A stretch of 22,268 nt of DNA from a virus, in the IMG/VR virus record IMGVR_UViG_3300049595_001039, positions 1-22,268 of that record, one strand, 5' to 3'. The first letter of the stretch is position 1, and each line of letters opens with the position of its first letter. A model generated the notes under the pieces. It was not told where the DNA came from and made no database searches. It worked only from the letters and a program-made list of their open reading frames with translations. The position numbers and the translations under genes are program-made. Below are positions 7,486 through 15,009 of this stretch, one piece after another.

Positions 7486-7802
7486 GTAAAATTTGCATTC
7501 CCATCCCAAGCTCCAGCGTTATCGGGGTTAGCACAACGCAGCTTCAAACCCCCAGCGTCAACATACTTCGGGTAGAGCCAGCCATTACGGGGCTGATTGG
7601 CGGCGGTTCTTCCAACTTGGATGGGGTTGTCACTGCTTCTGGGAGCTATGCTGTCGGAATTTGCATCTTTTTGGTTATTAATGGAATTCCAGCAATTTAT
7701 CAATTGGTCAGTGGTAGCAACGCCGAAAGCTCTCCATCAGTAATACGCCCCAATGATTTTGATGAAATGACCAATGCCAAGGTTTGGATTCAACGAATGT
7801 AA
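7482..7802 (+). CDS. Small fibre-region protein of unknown function (106 aa)
   Basis: The product starts MSKICIPIPSSSVIGVSTTQ and has a glycine-rich 'GLIGGGSSNLDG', a hydrophobic strand (YAVGICIFLVIN) and an acidic 'RPNDFDEMTNAKVW' end. It follows the first BppU-N-like protein by ATGA overlap, in the same position as the long fibre at 10874 follows the second copy, so it may be a reduced fibre stub or an adaptor. AGAGG lies about 8 bases before the ATG. No family is recognised. Confidence 0.6.
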   Translation: MSKICIPIPSSSVIGVSTTQLQTPSVNILRVEPAITGLIGGGSSNLDGVVTASGSYAVGICIFLVINGIPAIYQLVSGSNAESSPSVIRPNDFDEMTNAKVWIQRM

Positions 7803-7806
7803 CCTA

Positions 7807-10512
7807 ATGAAAAACTTAATTTCCATAATTATCTCTGGGGCCTTAATTGTTTCGGGCTACGCGCAAACACGCAATGTGTTGGTGGGAACCAACGGTGCGG
7901 TGGTTCAACCGACCAATTTTTGGAGCGCCGATGCCTCCAATGCCCGCGTAGGCTTGGGTGTTGGAGCAACAAATAATGTTACTTTTAATAGAGTTCTTGC
8001 TACTACAACTGGAAGCCTCGCCAATCCTGCCGTTCAAGTTGGAACCAATACTAATGGTTTAGCTGCTTTTAATGGTTTTTTATGGTTGGTCAATAGAGGA
8101 GTTGCAGCCATAACTATTGATACTAGTAATTCATATTTTCTTGGCAATGTGTCGTTTGCAGATCCTACAACGACTAGAACCAATCTTGGCCTTTCTTGGT
8201 CTGGATTAACAAATGCTGATGCGTCTTCTTTTAGGACTGCTTTAGGATTGGGAACAGCGGCGACAAATCCCGCATCTGCATTTCAACCTTCTTCAACGGT
8301 TCTTAGCAATCTTGCCTCCAGCAATGGGGCAAGCCTAACTAATCTTCAGGCTACAAATCTTGTAGGAATCATTCCTTCATCCAATATTGCCACGGTTAAT
8401 TTTTCCAATTTGTCTGGCACACTTAGTATTGCTTCGGGCGGAACAGGAGCCACCAATGCAGCAAATGCTCGACAAAATCTCGGATCTACTACAGTGGGTG
8501 ATGCGGTATTTATCGCCACAAACACATCGGTCGCCAGAACTGCCATCGGGCTTGGGGTAACAAATGTTGTTAGATTTGAAAGTATTCAATTATACCAAGA
8601 CGGAGAAACAACAAACTCCATAACTTATGGGGCTGACTCGTTATTTTTTAACCAAAATGGTGTTGAATTTTTTTCGCTTGATGGCGCGGCAGGCGGCACA
8701 ATTATTTTTAGAAAGCCTATACTTTTTTTAGGCACCAATGCCTCATCCAATGCGGCAGTAAGCAGAACCAATCTGGGATTAGGCTGGTCTGCGCTTACGA
8801 ATACAGATGCCACAAACTTCCGTAATGCCATCGGGCTTGGAGCCACTAATAGCGTGACATTTGAAACGGTAAATTTGGGGGGTCTTTATTTAAGCGAGTC
8901 CGTAATAAGATGGGGAACTAATGACATAATCGAGCCAGAAGCAAGAATATTTTTTGGAGAATGGACATTTGATTCTGGCGCAATTCAGATTGGGGGCGCA
9001 ACAAGTCGCCCATTGTATCAGGCTCAAACTCGCACCAACCTTGGACTCCCTTGGACTGGGCTAACCAACAGCAACGCCACAACATTTCAGGCGGCACTCT
9101 TTGGATCTAATACCAATCCAGTTTTGGTCAATACCAATGGAGAGGTTGTAAGCCCGACCAACTTCTGGCAAGCGGCCCCGATATCCACAACTGTCCAATA
9201 CCAGACAAATGTTACAGGAACATCAACAAATGCCGCAACAAATAGTCGCAATCTTTTCTTGTTCAGCCTTTCTCCTTCGGTATCTGGGGTTACCAATACG
9301 GTTACACTTCCCACCAACCCCGCAACCACATTTGAAGGAGATAGGGCAACAATTACCCATCTTGGCAATTCAACAAACGCAGTAACTGCTATCAGGCAAT
9401 CAGGAGTAGGAACAAATCTTATTACGCTGAATCAAATGGATGAGACTGTTCTGTTGATGTATCGCAGTGGAGCATGGAGGTTGGCCGATAATATTTCTTA
9501 TATTGAGCCTATCTATTTTTCAGGCACCAACGCCACAGCCAATGCGGCGGCAAGCAGAACGAATTTGGGATTGGGAACAACAAATAATGTTATTTTTTTA
9601 TCTTTGATAACGGCAAATACCAATGGATCACTCATTAATTTGGATCCATCTGAAACGCTTGGGCAGTCCTTGACTGGTATTGGAAGGACTTCAAATTCAA
9701 TTTATTTTACTTATGCATCATTTACATATCTAGAAGCCAACACCAATGGGTGGACAGTTCATAGGCCGCTTTCATTTTCGTCAGACGGGATAAGGCTTGG
9801 AACATTAACAAACTTGCAACTTGCTTCTACTAATATTGTTACATTCGCTGGCATCACCAACAACGGCGACATTACGATCAACCAAACCACCACCAACAAC
9901 GGTCTGCTTTACGTTCGCCGCACCAACAACGAAGCCTTCCTTGGCCTCGCCAACCTCATCGCGTCAAACAACGTAACCGTCAGCAACGAAACGTTGTTCC
10001 GTGTAGGTGTCTCAGAGGCTACCAACAAGGCCGCGCAATTCGGCTTCCGCTCAACCAACACCAACGGCAACGGAGTGGCGGTGTTTTCGGTCTTTGGCTA
10101 CAACGCCTTAATGATGATTGGGCCCTCTGATCCCGCAGCAGGAACCAATCCTATCGAAGCAACAGTGTATTCTGTTAGCCCGACAAACAAGGTGATGACT
10201 CTTATCAAAACCAACACAGGAGCCACGATGTTCCATCGTGCTATTGAGTTTGAAAACACCACCAACCAAGCCGTGACTCGCACCAACCTCGGACTTGGCC
10301 AAACCAATAACGTAACATTCTCTAATGTCACGGCATCTGGAACTCTGACAGCTACTGGCACTGTGACGGCAACCACCAATCTTGTGGTTAATGGGTTTGT
10401 AGACTTCTCCACCAACCAAACCAACTCAAACCCCGCAACCAACAACCAGATCAATGACTTCATTGAGATTCGTGTTGGAACCAATCAATTCTGGCTACCA
10501 GTTTATAAATGA
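7807..10512 (+). CDS. Repeat-rich tail fibre protein with signal peptide
   Basis: Counting from ATG 7807, the product has 901 residues. Residues 1-20 (MKNLISIIISGALIVSGYAQ) form a textbook Sec signal peptide with an Ala-x-Ala-like end, odd for a phage structural protein. The rest is built of Asn/Thr/Gly-rich repeats of the form 'SRTNLGLGWSALTNTDATNF...GLGATNxVTF', a motif style common in trimeric beta-rich phage fibres. The N-terminal module 'VLVGTNGAVVQPTNFW' recurs as 'VLVNTNGEVVSPTNFW' near residues 440-455. An ATG at 7774 would add 11 residues and overlap the previous gene; the signal peptide favours 7807. Asn codons switch from mostly AAT to mostly AAC near 9850, suggesting a recombined C-terminal end. 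A secreted host-like adhesin is the alternative reading. Confidence 0.7.
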   Translation: MKNLISIIISGALIVSGYAQTRNVLVGTNGAVVQPTNFWSADASNARVGLGVGATNNVTFNRVLATTTGSLANPAVQVGTNTNGLAAFNGFLWLVNRGVAAITIDTSNSYFLGNVSFADPTTTRTNLGLSWSGLTNADASSFRTALGLGTAATNPASAFQPSSTVLSNLASSNGASLTNLQATNLVGIIPSSNIATVNFSNLSGTLSIASGGTGATNAANARQNLGSTTVGDAVFIATNTSVARTAIGLGVTNVVRFESIQLYQDGETTNSITYGADSLFFNQNGVEFFSLDGAAGGTIIFRKPILFLGTNASSNAAVSRTNLGLGWSALTNTDATNFRNAIGLGATNSVTFETVNLGGLYLSESVIRWGTNDIIEPEARIFFGEWTFDSGAIQIGGATSRPLYQAQTRTNLGLPWTGLTNSNATTFQAALFGSNTNPVLVNTNGEVVSPTNFWQAAPISTTVQYQTNVTGTSTNAATNSRNLFLFSLSPSVSGVTNTVTLPTNPATTFEGDRATITHLGNSTNAVTAIRQSGVGTNLITLNQMDETVLLMYRSGAWRLADNISYIEPIYFSGTNATANAAASRTNLGLGTTNNVIFLSLITANTNGSLINLDPSETLGQSLTGIGRTSNSIYFTYASFTYLEANTNGWTVHRPLSFSSDGIRLGTLTNLQLASTNIVTFAGITNNGDITINQTTTNNGLLYVRRTNNEAFLGLANLIASNNVTVSNETLFRVGVSEATNKAAQFGFRSTNTNGNGVAVFSVFGYNALMMIGPSDPAAGTNPIEATVYSVSPTNKVMTLIKTNTGATMFHRAIEFENTTNQAVTRTNLGLGQTNNVTFSNVTASGTLTATGTVTATTNLVVNGFVDFSTNQTNSNPATNNQINDFIEIRVGTNQFWLPVYK
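7930..10330 (+). repeat. Degenerate TNLGLG...VTF fibre repeats
   Basis: At least seven divergent copies encode an (A/S)RTNLGLG-type motif often followed by 'ATNxVTF'. They begin near 7930, 8170, 8464/8533, 8761, 9029, 9552 and 10276. The copies at 8170 and 8761 also share the longer 'WS(G/A)LTN.DA..FR.A' segment. They look like duplicated structural units of a fibre shaft rather than mobile DNA. Confidence 0.65.
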
Positions 10513-10877
10513 CCAACTACTGGAGACTTGAAAGAGACATTGAAATCGTCCAAGGAAAGACATGGACGGCGAAGTTTCGTTATCTGACCAAGTCCTGTAA
10601 AGGCAAGTCTAATGTTCCCGTCAATCTTTCGGGCTACGGGGCCAACATGGTGATTCGGGAATGCGCGAAGGATAGTGCTACTTTGCTTACACTGACCTCT
10701 GGAGGCGGGATTACATTGGGCGGGAGTGCGGGCACCATCGAAATCGAAATCACCGCCACACAGGCCGCAAACCTAACAGCAGGCGACAACGTCTACGAAA
10801 TCGAACTCTACCAAGGCTACACCTATATCGCATTCGCCACAGGTAAGGCCAAGGTCTATCAGGAGATTGCCCGATGA
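10509..10877 (+). CDS. BppU-N-like small tail/fibre-attachment protein, copy 2
   Basis: The 122-residue protein is a paralogue of the one at 7111. Shared landmarks are '[12 protein letters not shown]', '[14 protein letters not shown]', '[19 protein letters not shown]', 'VYEIELYQG' and a C-terminal '(V)YQEIAR' matching 'SPEVTR'. It is probably an adaptor domain anchoring a fibre to the tail. It starts inside the stop of the upstream fibre (ATGA) and ends inside the start of the next (ATGA), giving a tightly coupled unit. The N-terminus has an extra positively charged stretch compared with copy 1. Confidence 0.65.
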   Translation: MTNYWRLERDIEIVQGKTWTAKFRYLTKSCKGKSNVPVNLSGYGANMVIRECAKDSATLLTLTSGGGITLGGSAGTIEIEITATQAANLTAGDNVYEIELYQGYTYIAFATGKAKVYQEIAR

Positions 10878-13867
10878 GCCAAGAGGTCATTGAGATCACA
10901 GAGAGGGAGATTGAGATCATTGAGGTCATCGAACGGGGGCCCGTGGGGCAGACTGGCCCGCAGCCCGATATCAACTATGAGGTGGTTACTTCCAGCAGGA
11001 CGGTCACTAGCCGCCAGTTTATCGCCGCTGACACTTCTGGAGGGGCATTTACTCTTACCCTTCCGCTCAATCCCAGCAATGGCGATGCAGTAGACATCTT
11101 TGACTTTTCTGAAACCTTCGACACCAACCCTCTTACGATTGCCCGCAACGGCCAACCCATTGAAAGCCTTAACGAGAATCTAGTCTGTAACGTCGAGGGG
11201 GCTTACTTTACCCTGATTTACACAGGGGCCACCCGTGGATGGCAGGTATTGCCCCGCTATGGGACTTCTGGTGGCGGAGGAGAATCGACCCTCACAACTC
11301 AGGGTGACATGTTGTATCGGGGCGTTGGAATTAATACACGCCTCCCAATTGGAAGCGCGGGACAAATACTAAAGGTAAACAGTGGAGCCACAGCCCCCGA
11401 ATGGGGAACCATCTCCACAGCGCCCAGCGGCCCCGCAGGCGGAGACCTTACTGGAACTTATCCTAATCCAACTTTAACTACTACGGGGGTTGTCGCTGGC
11501 ACTTATACCAAGGTCACCGTTGATACAAAGGGTCGGGCAACTGTTGGAGCTTCTGCAACAAAGTCAGACGTTGGGCTCAGTAATGTCGATAACACAAGTG
11601 ATGCCTCAAAACCCGTCTCAACAGCTACCCAGACCGCGCTAAATCTAAAGGCTAATCTGGACTCCCCCGCGCTCACAGGAACACCGACAGCACCGACTGC
11701 TGCTGCTGGAACTGATACCACCCAGATTGCTACTACGGCATTTACACTGGCAAATCGCGGAGACCGCTATCTCACAACTTCCACAACCTCCCATTCACTA
11801 ACCACTGGATCTAAGACGTTCACCGTCCAATCAGGACTCAGCTACACCCCGACACAGGACGTTACCATTGTATACGATGCAGATCGACACATGCATGCTT
11901 TTGTTACCAGCTACTCTGGAACGTCATTGGTGGTTAATGTCGATACAGTAGCAGGTTCAGGTGGGCCATTTACAGCTTGGACAATCAATGTAGGCGGGCT
12001 TTTGACAGCACAGGGGGCACTACTTGAGGTTAACAATCTTTCGGATGTCTCAAATCCCGCAACCGCATTAACCAATATTGGAGGAGTTCCGACATCCAGA
12101 AGTATTAGTGCTGGCACTGGATTGACTGGCGGCGGCGACCTCACGGCCAACAGGACTTTGGCCGTATCTTACGGAACCACAGCGGGAACCGCTTGCGAGG
12201 GGAATGATGCGCGGTTGAGTGATGCGAGGACACCGAGTTCAACACTGGCTCATGCGGCCAGCCATGCGGCGGGCATTAAGGCCAGTTTCAGCGGCCAAGT
12301 CGCAGGGATGTCCACGCCCGTTCTTGTTCGCGCAAACGCCGCTGGAACCGCAGGCAACAGCATCTCGCTTACATTTAATGGCTCTCAGTCGATAATTAAC
12401 CGCCTGTCTGCGTGGAACTCGGCCAATCCCTCCAATCAAGCTACTTTGATTTGGGGCGATGGGTCGCAGATTCCCGAAAACGGCGAGGACTTCACGCTTT
12501 CGGGCGGGGTTGCGGGTGGATCAGACCCAATTCCGTCTTTTTCTCAACTCGCTGTTAATGATGGCAATGGCGTTTCATTAGTTTCGCTAAACGGCGCATC
12601 AAGCGACATCATTGAATTTGAATCAGCAGAGCTAACATTTCAACATACTGGCGGCAATGATACTCCCTACATTTCCGTTACGGACGAAAGCAACAATGAA
12701 GCGTTGCTTGGTCTTCGCCAAGGCGAAATGTTTTTGCAAGGAAGCAACCCCGATGTCCGCATTGAGCAAGGCGGCGGCGGGCTTGCCAACATCCTCATGG
12801 CAAGCGCCAAACTTGTTGACGAGCAAGGGCCATATACTGCGACAATAGATGTTCAAGAGCAGCTTACAGATGACGTAACCCTCACGATCCCCGACCAGTC
12901 GGGAACCATCGCGGTCACGACAGACATCATTGCCCCGCCTGATGCTTCTGACGCCACCCCGCAAGCCCTCGGAGTTGCGGCGGCTGGAAGCTCGGCTGAT
13001 TTTTCGCGGGCCGACCACGTTCATGCGATGCCCTCTGCGGCGGATGTTGGCGCAGCCGCCAGCGGCTCCATCACTTCATCGGGCCTCACCCAAGCCACCG
13101 CCCGCATCCTCGGACGCACAACAGCCAGCACAGGTGCCGTCGAGGAAATAACAATCGGATCGGGCCTTTCGATGTCGGCGGGGGAGTTGTCGGCAACGGG
13201 ATCGGGCGTCACCGCAGTCGGCACGACCCTCGCGGACATCCTTTCGGTCAGCGGCAGCGACCTTGTGGCCGACGATCTGGCTGCCGATAAGCTCTACGGG
13301 TGGGATGATTCGGAATCCAAGGCGATTGGGTTTATTATTGGCAGCGGGTTGAGCGTGTCGGGCGATACGCTTTCGGCCACGGCCAGCGGCGGATCAAAGA
13401 CCTACGCCGTCTTCACCGCCGAACACAACCAACCGCCTGCCACCACCTTCGCCACCCTCGACACCCGCAACAGCATCGCCGTCCTCGACTTCGATGACGC
13501 CTCGACCGAATCCGCTGTCTTCGTCGGCATCATGCCCGAAGCCGCGTCCCTCGGCAGTGGCTTAATCGTCAACCTCGACTTCATGGCGACCACGGCCACC
13601 AGCGGCAACGTGCGCTGGAGTGTGGCCTTTGAGCGTTGCAACACCGACCTCGACTCAGATTCTTTCGACACGGCCACCGCTGCCACAGTCGCCACCTCTG
13701 GCACATCTGGCATTGTTGCCGTGGGCAGCATCACTTGCACCGCCATCGACGGCATAACGGCTGGCGACTTGTTCCGCCTGCGTGTGCAGCGCATCGGCGG
13801 CGATGGGGCCGACACCATGACAGGCGATGCGGAGTTGGTCGCTGTCGAAGTAAGGAGTGCGGCGTAA
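10874..13867 (+). CDS. Large modular tail fibre protein
   Basis: This 997-residue protein shows many phage-fibre modules. A charged start contains a short collagen-like 'GPVGQTGPQ'. Near residue 143 is 'GDMLYRG'. At about 230-290 is '[19 protein letters not shown]' followed by '[13 protein letters not shown]', the classic tail-fibre repeat. At about 298-377 is a '[12 protein letters not shown]...[13 protein letters not shown]' module. At about 470-550 is a module ending 'LSGG', and the C-terminal beta-sandwich-like end runs from about 838. These are receptor-binding or shaft modules of a trimeric fibre. It is coupled to the upstream adaptor by ATGA with AGGAG as ribosome-binding site. The last 900 or so bases are clearly more GC-rich than the earlier part, suggesting an exchanged C-terminal tip. 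Confidence 0.85.
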   Translation: MSQEVIEITEREIEIIEVIERGPVGQTGPQPDINYEVVTSSRTVTSRQFIAADTSGGAFTLTLPLNPSNGDAVDIFDFSETFDTNPLTIARNGQPIESLNENLVCNVEGAYFTLIYTGATRGWQVLPRYGTSGGGGESTLTTQGDMLYRGVGINTRLPIGSAGQILKVNSGATAPEWGTISTAPSGPAGGDLTGTYPNPTLTTTGVVAGTYTKVTVDTKGRATVGASATKSDVGLSNVDNTSDASKPVSTATQTALNLKANLDSPALTGTPTAPTAAAGTDTTQIATTAFTLANRGDRYLTTSTTSHSLTTGSKTFTVQSGLSYTPTQDVTIVYDADRHMHAFVTSYSGTSLVVNVDTVAGSGGPFTAWTINVGGLLTAQGALLEVNNLSDVSNPATALTNIGGVPTSRSISAGTGLTGGGDLTANRTLAVSYGTTAGTACEGNDARLSDARTPSSTLAHAASHAAGIKASFSGQVAGMSTPVLVRANAAGTAGNSISLTFNGSQSIINRLSAWNSANPSNQATLIWGDGSQIPENGEDFTLSGGVAGGSDPIPSFSQLAVNDGNGVSLVSLNGASSDIIEFESAELTFQHTGGNDTPYISVTDESNNEALLGLRQGEMFLQGSNPDVRIEQGGGGLANILMASAKLVDEQGPYTATIDVQEQLTDDVTLTIPDQSGTIAVTTDIIAPPDASDATPQALGVAAAGSSADFSRADHVHAMPSAADVGAAASGSITSSGLTQATARILGRTTASTGAVEEITIGSGLSMSAGELSATGSGVTAVGTTLADILSVSGSDLVADDLAADKLYGWDDSESKAIGFIIGSGLSVSGDTLSATASGGSKTYAVFTAEHNQPPATTFATLDTRNSIAVLDFDDASTESAVFVGIMPEAASLGSGLIVNLDFMATTATSGNVRWSVAFERCNTDLDSDSFDTATAATVATSGTSGIVAVGSITCTAIDGITAGDLFRLRVQRIGGDGADTMTGDAELVAVEVRSAA

Positions 13868-14529
13868 TGGCTTACAATTTTACAGCGGCGAGTATTCAGT
13901 ATTTGAGCGTAGCCGACACGGCGGCTCTGGACATCACGGGCGCATTGACTTTGGCAGCTTGGGTCAAAAGCAGCGGCAGCTATGCGGCTGGCGGGCGAGG
14001 TATCGTGGCAAAGTATGAAACTGGAACAGGGCAGCGCAGCTACGCGATGGCAATAAACTCAAGCGGATATTTGCAAGCTCTCATTGCATCAAGCAATAGC
14101 CCAGTAAATGTCCGCTCTGAAACAGTACAAACAGCACTTGGAACAAACTGGCGTCACTGCTGCATTACTTTTGCGCCCAATACAAACCCAAAAGTATTTT
14201 TGGACGGAATACAGGAAACAACAACCAACAACAGCGGTAACGTACCAGCGTCAATTTTTAGCGGATCAGCACCTTTGTGGATAGGTGCAATTTCCAATAC
14301 GTCTTTTGTTTGGGATGGGCTGATTGCTGAAGCCTCCGTCTACAACGCCGCCCTAACCGCCGACGAAATCGCATCTCTCGCCAAAGGCATGACTTGCGAC
14401 AAGGTGCGCCCGCAGTCGCTCGTCTTCTACGCCCCGCTCGTCCGCGAACTGCAAGACGTTAAGGGCGGCTTGACCATCACGAACAACAACACGGCGACAG
14501 TCGCCAACCATCCGCGAGTTTATGCTTAA
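13867..14529 (+). CDS. LamG / concanavalin-like lectin domain protein
   Basis: Counting from the ATG that overlaps the previous stop by one base (TAATG), the protein has 220 residues. It shows the LamG/concanavalin-A-like jelly-roll pattern: 'ALTLAAWVKSSG', 'GIVAKYE', 'YAMAINSSGYLQALI', 'WRHCCITF', 'VFLDGIQ', 'APLWIGAI' and the typical closing 'ASVYNAALTADEIASLAKG'. Such domains bind carbohydrates; here it is probably a decoration or tip protein for host-surface binding. AAGGAG sits about 10 bases before the ATG. The frame stays open further upstream to 13636 but that segment lies within the fibre gene in another frame and is not protein-like. Confidence 0.8.
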   Translation: MAYNFTAASIQYLSVADTAALDITGALTLAAWVKSSGSYAAGGRGIVAKYETGTGQRSYAMAINSSGYLQALIASSNSPVNVRSETVQTALGTNWRHCCITFAPNTNPKVFLDGIQETTTNNSGNVPASIFSGSAPLWIGAISNTSFVWDGLIAEASVYNAALTADEIASLAKGMTCDKVRPQSLVFYAPLVRELQDVKGGLTITNNNTATVANHPRVYA

Positions 14530-14953
14530 CTACTACCGCATTTCCGACCCCAACGATGTCCGCGACCTTGGCGAGCAGATGGCTGCATGGGAAGTTGCCG
14601 ACAACCCGAAGCGTTTTGATTGGGCCGTGCAAAGCGCACCCCCAAGCGTGGATGCCGTGTGGACTGACGGCGCGTGGATCGTCCCGCCGTTGCCGACGAT
14701 GACCGCCGAAGAGGCCGTCAGCCAATACTTCTCTCCTTACCAGACGCTCGCCCTCCAGCGTTTTGAGATGGCCCTCCTCCAAGCAGGCAAGCCCCTCGGC
14801 CCGAAGATGACCGCCGCGAAGCAGTGGCTTGAAGGCGTCATGCTTTCATGGGCCGCATCCCCGACACCCGCACCAGCGGAGGCTTTCGGCCAGCCGCAGG
14901 CGACCTTTGAGGAGGCGAGCGCCGAAGCCGTGGCGGGGTTGCAGGCAGGTTAA
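14522..14953 (+). CDS. Hypothetical protein after lectin, possible fibre accessory
   Basis: The 143-residue product starts MLNYYRISDPNDVRDLGEQM and overlaps the lectin gene by 8 bp. It has a short domain with 'AVWTDGAWIVPPLP', then a helical region (LALQRFEMALLQAGKPLG) and an Ala/Pro-rich, acidic helical C-terminus. Its place just after the fibre and lectin genes would suit a fibre-assembly helper or small structural protein, but no family is recognised. Codon use is GC-rich like the end of the preceding fibre. Confidence 0.65.
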   Translation: MLNYYRISDPNDVRDLGEQMAAWEVADNPKRFDWAVQSAPPSVDAVWTDGAWIVPPLPTMTAEEAVSQYFSPYQTLALQRFEMALLQAGKPLGPKMTAAKQWLEGVMLSWAASPTPAPAEAFGQPQATFEEASAEAVAGLQAG

Positions 14954-14995
14954 AATCCCGAAACATAATGGTAGCCCCAAATCCCGAAACATAAT
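14953..14995 (+). repeat. Perfect 17-bp direct repeat in leader of trypsin-fibre gene
   Basis: AAATCCCGAAACATAAT occurs at 14953-14969 and again at 14979-14995, a period of 26 bases. The first copy begins on the last base of the upstream stop codon. Each copy ends in CATAAT, close to a -10 box, and a TTGCAG at 14939-14944 lies 19 bases before the first. It may be a duplicated promoter or operator for the gene at 15010; that role is inference. Confidence 0.6.
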
Positions 14996-15009
14996 ACAAT
15001 ACATATTTC

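Noticed and set aside
7930-10330. CRISPR-like or mobile-element repeat array
   Set aside because: The repeats are in frame, degenerate and protein-coding, without constant repeat length or spacers.
13636-13866. Upstream extension of the LamG-like gene
   Set aside because: The extension is Arg/His-rich out-of-frame reading of the large fibre; the ATG at 13867 overlapping the previous stop is the natural start.
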